Shown here: positions 6,151 through 6,680 of the stretch, in pieces | Layout: each line of letters begins with the position of its first letter | How positions within the stretch are numbered: position 1 is the first letter of the stretch | From: Bacillota bacterium | GTDB taxonomy: Bacteria; Bacillota; Sulfobacillia; RBS10-35; JAJYVN01 | Assembly (NCBI GenBank): GCA_021827805.1 | Contig: JAKAUG010000051.1 | Coordinates: forward strand, 1-6,680 | Length of the DNA stretch: 6,680 nucleotides | Direction of reading: 5' to 3' | Made by a program: the position numbers and the translations under genes | The notes under the pieces: generated by a model | Seen by the model: the letters and a program-made list of their open reading frames with translations, nothing else | Database searches by the model: none | What the model was told of the DNA's origin: nothing

Positions 6151-6680
6151 GTGCGGCTGCTGATCACCGGTGGGGGAACCGGTGGGCACATCTACCCCGC
6201 CCTGGCCATTGCTCAGGCGGCCCTCGGGGCCGGTGCGGCCGAGGAGGTGCTCTTCGTCGGCGCGCGCGGCGGGATGGAGGAGCGGCTGGTGGCGGACGCG
6301 GGACTGCCGCTGCGCACCCTGCCGGTGCGCGGACTGATTCGCAAGCGGCCGCTCGAGATGGTGGCCGGGGTGGCCACCCTGGGCCGGGCCATCGCGGAAG
6401 CCGCTCGGATCCTGCGGGAATTCGATCCGCAGGTCGTGGTGGGCACCGGCGGCTACGCCGCCGGACCCGTCGGGCTGGCGGCCGTCCTGGCGCGCCGCCC
6501 GCTCCTCCTGCAGGAGCAGAACGTCATCCCGGGCGTCACCAACCGGGCCCTGGCCCGTTTTGCCGTGGGGGTGGCCGTGCCCTACCCCGAGGCGGCGCGC
6601 CACTTCCCGCGCCAGGCGCGCATCCTGGTGACGGGCAACCCGGTGCGTCCCGAGGTGCGCGGCGCCGATCCGCGCGAGGC
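6151..6680 (+). CDS. murG: UDP-GlcNAc:undecaprenyl-PP-MurNAc-pentapeptide GlcNAc transferase (lipid II synthase), 5' part
   Basis: The frame is open from the GTG at 6151 to the window end and gives 176 complete residues, about half of the usual 350-370. MurG is a peripheral membrane glycosyltransferase (GT28) that adds GlcNAc from UDP-GlcNAc to lipid I, making lipid II. The N-terminal acceptor-side domain is intact. It shows the glycine-rich loop GGGTGGHIYPALA (7-19), VGARGGMEERLV (36-47), GTGGYAAGP (98-106), LLQEQNVIPGVTN (119-131) and TGNPVR (161-166). The donor-nucleotide domain lies beyond the window. GTG is chosen because the glycine-rich loop follows at the normal distance, after MRLLIT. 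Thirteen bases separate it from the ftsW stop, with only a modest G-run at 6140-6144 as a possible ribosome binding site, so coupling to ftsW is plausible. No odd residues are seen in the motifs present. Confidence 0.95.
   Translation, partial: MRLLITGGGTGGHIYPALAIAQAALGAGAAEEVLFVGARGGMEERLVADAGLPLRTLPVRGLIRKRPLEMVAGVATLGRAIAEAARILREFDPQVVVGTGGYAAGPVGLAAVLARRPLLLQEQNVIPGVTNRALARFAVGVAVPYPEAARHFPRQARILVTGNPVRPEVRGADPRE

Noticed and set aside
3992..6163. A 723-codon open frame on the + strand overlapping murF, mraY, ftsW and the start of murG.
   Set aside because: Its product is Gly/Pro/Arg-rich with no family motif, and it overlaps genes with unmistakable motifs. Stop codons are rare in out-of-frame reading of very GC-rich DNA.

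Overview
The window is a stretch of a division and cell wall (dcw) gene cluster, all on the + strand. In order it holds the 3' part of a class B penicillin-binding protein with two PASTA domains, then murE, murF, mraY, ftsW, and the 5' part of murG. Both ends are cut inside genes. Gaps between genes are 30 bases or less, and murE and murF overlap by one base. No internal promoter or terminator is evident, so this looks like one co-transcribed operon. Every stretch is accounted for, and there is no gene-free region of 300 bases.

The DNA is very GC-rich (by eye about 70%), with G/C strongly preferred at third codon positions and GTG starts for murE, mraY and murG. The PASTA-bearing transpeptidase directly upstream of murE, a MurE of the meso-diaminopimelate type (DNPR motif), and a compact 323-residue MraY ending in a Firmicutes-like HHHLEL segment suggest a high-GC member of the Bacillota (for example a Thermaerobacter-, Symbiobacterium- or Sulfobacillus-like lineage). 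That assignment is inference; the genus cannot be read from this window.

Together the genes cover the late cytoplasmic, membrane and polymerisation steps of peptidoglycan synthesis. MurE adds the third amino acid to UDP-MurNAc-dipeptide and MurF adds D-Ala-D-Ala. MraY moves the phospho-MurNAc-pentapeptide to undecaprenyl phosphate (lipid I), and MurG adds GlcNAc (lipid II). FtsW polymerises glycan strands and the PBP cross-links them, the last two probably as a paired complex.

No wholly new system is visible. The points worth a second look are: murD is missing from its usual place between mraY and ftsW; MurF departs from consensus at several motif positions; and the conserved GTPTMGG loop of MraY reads GTPMAAG.
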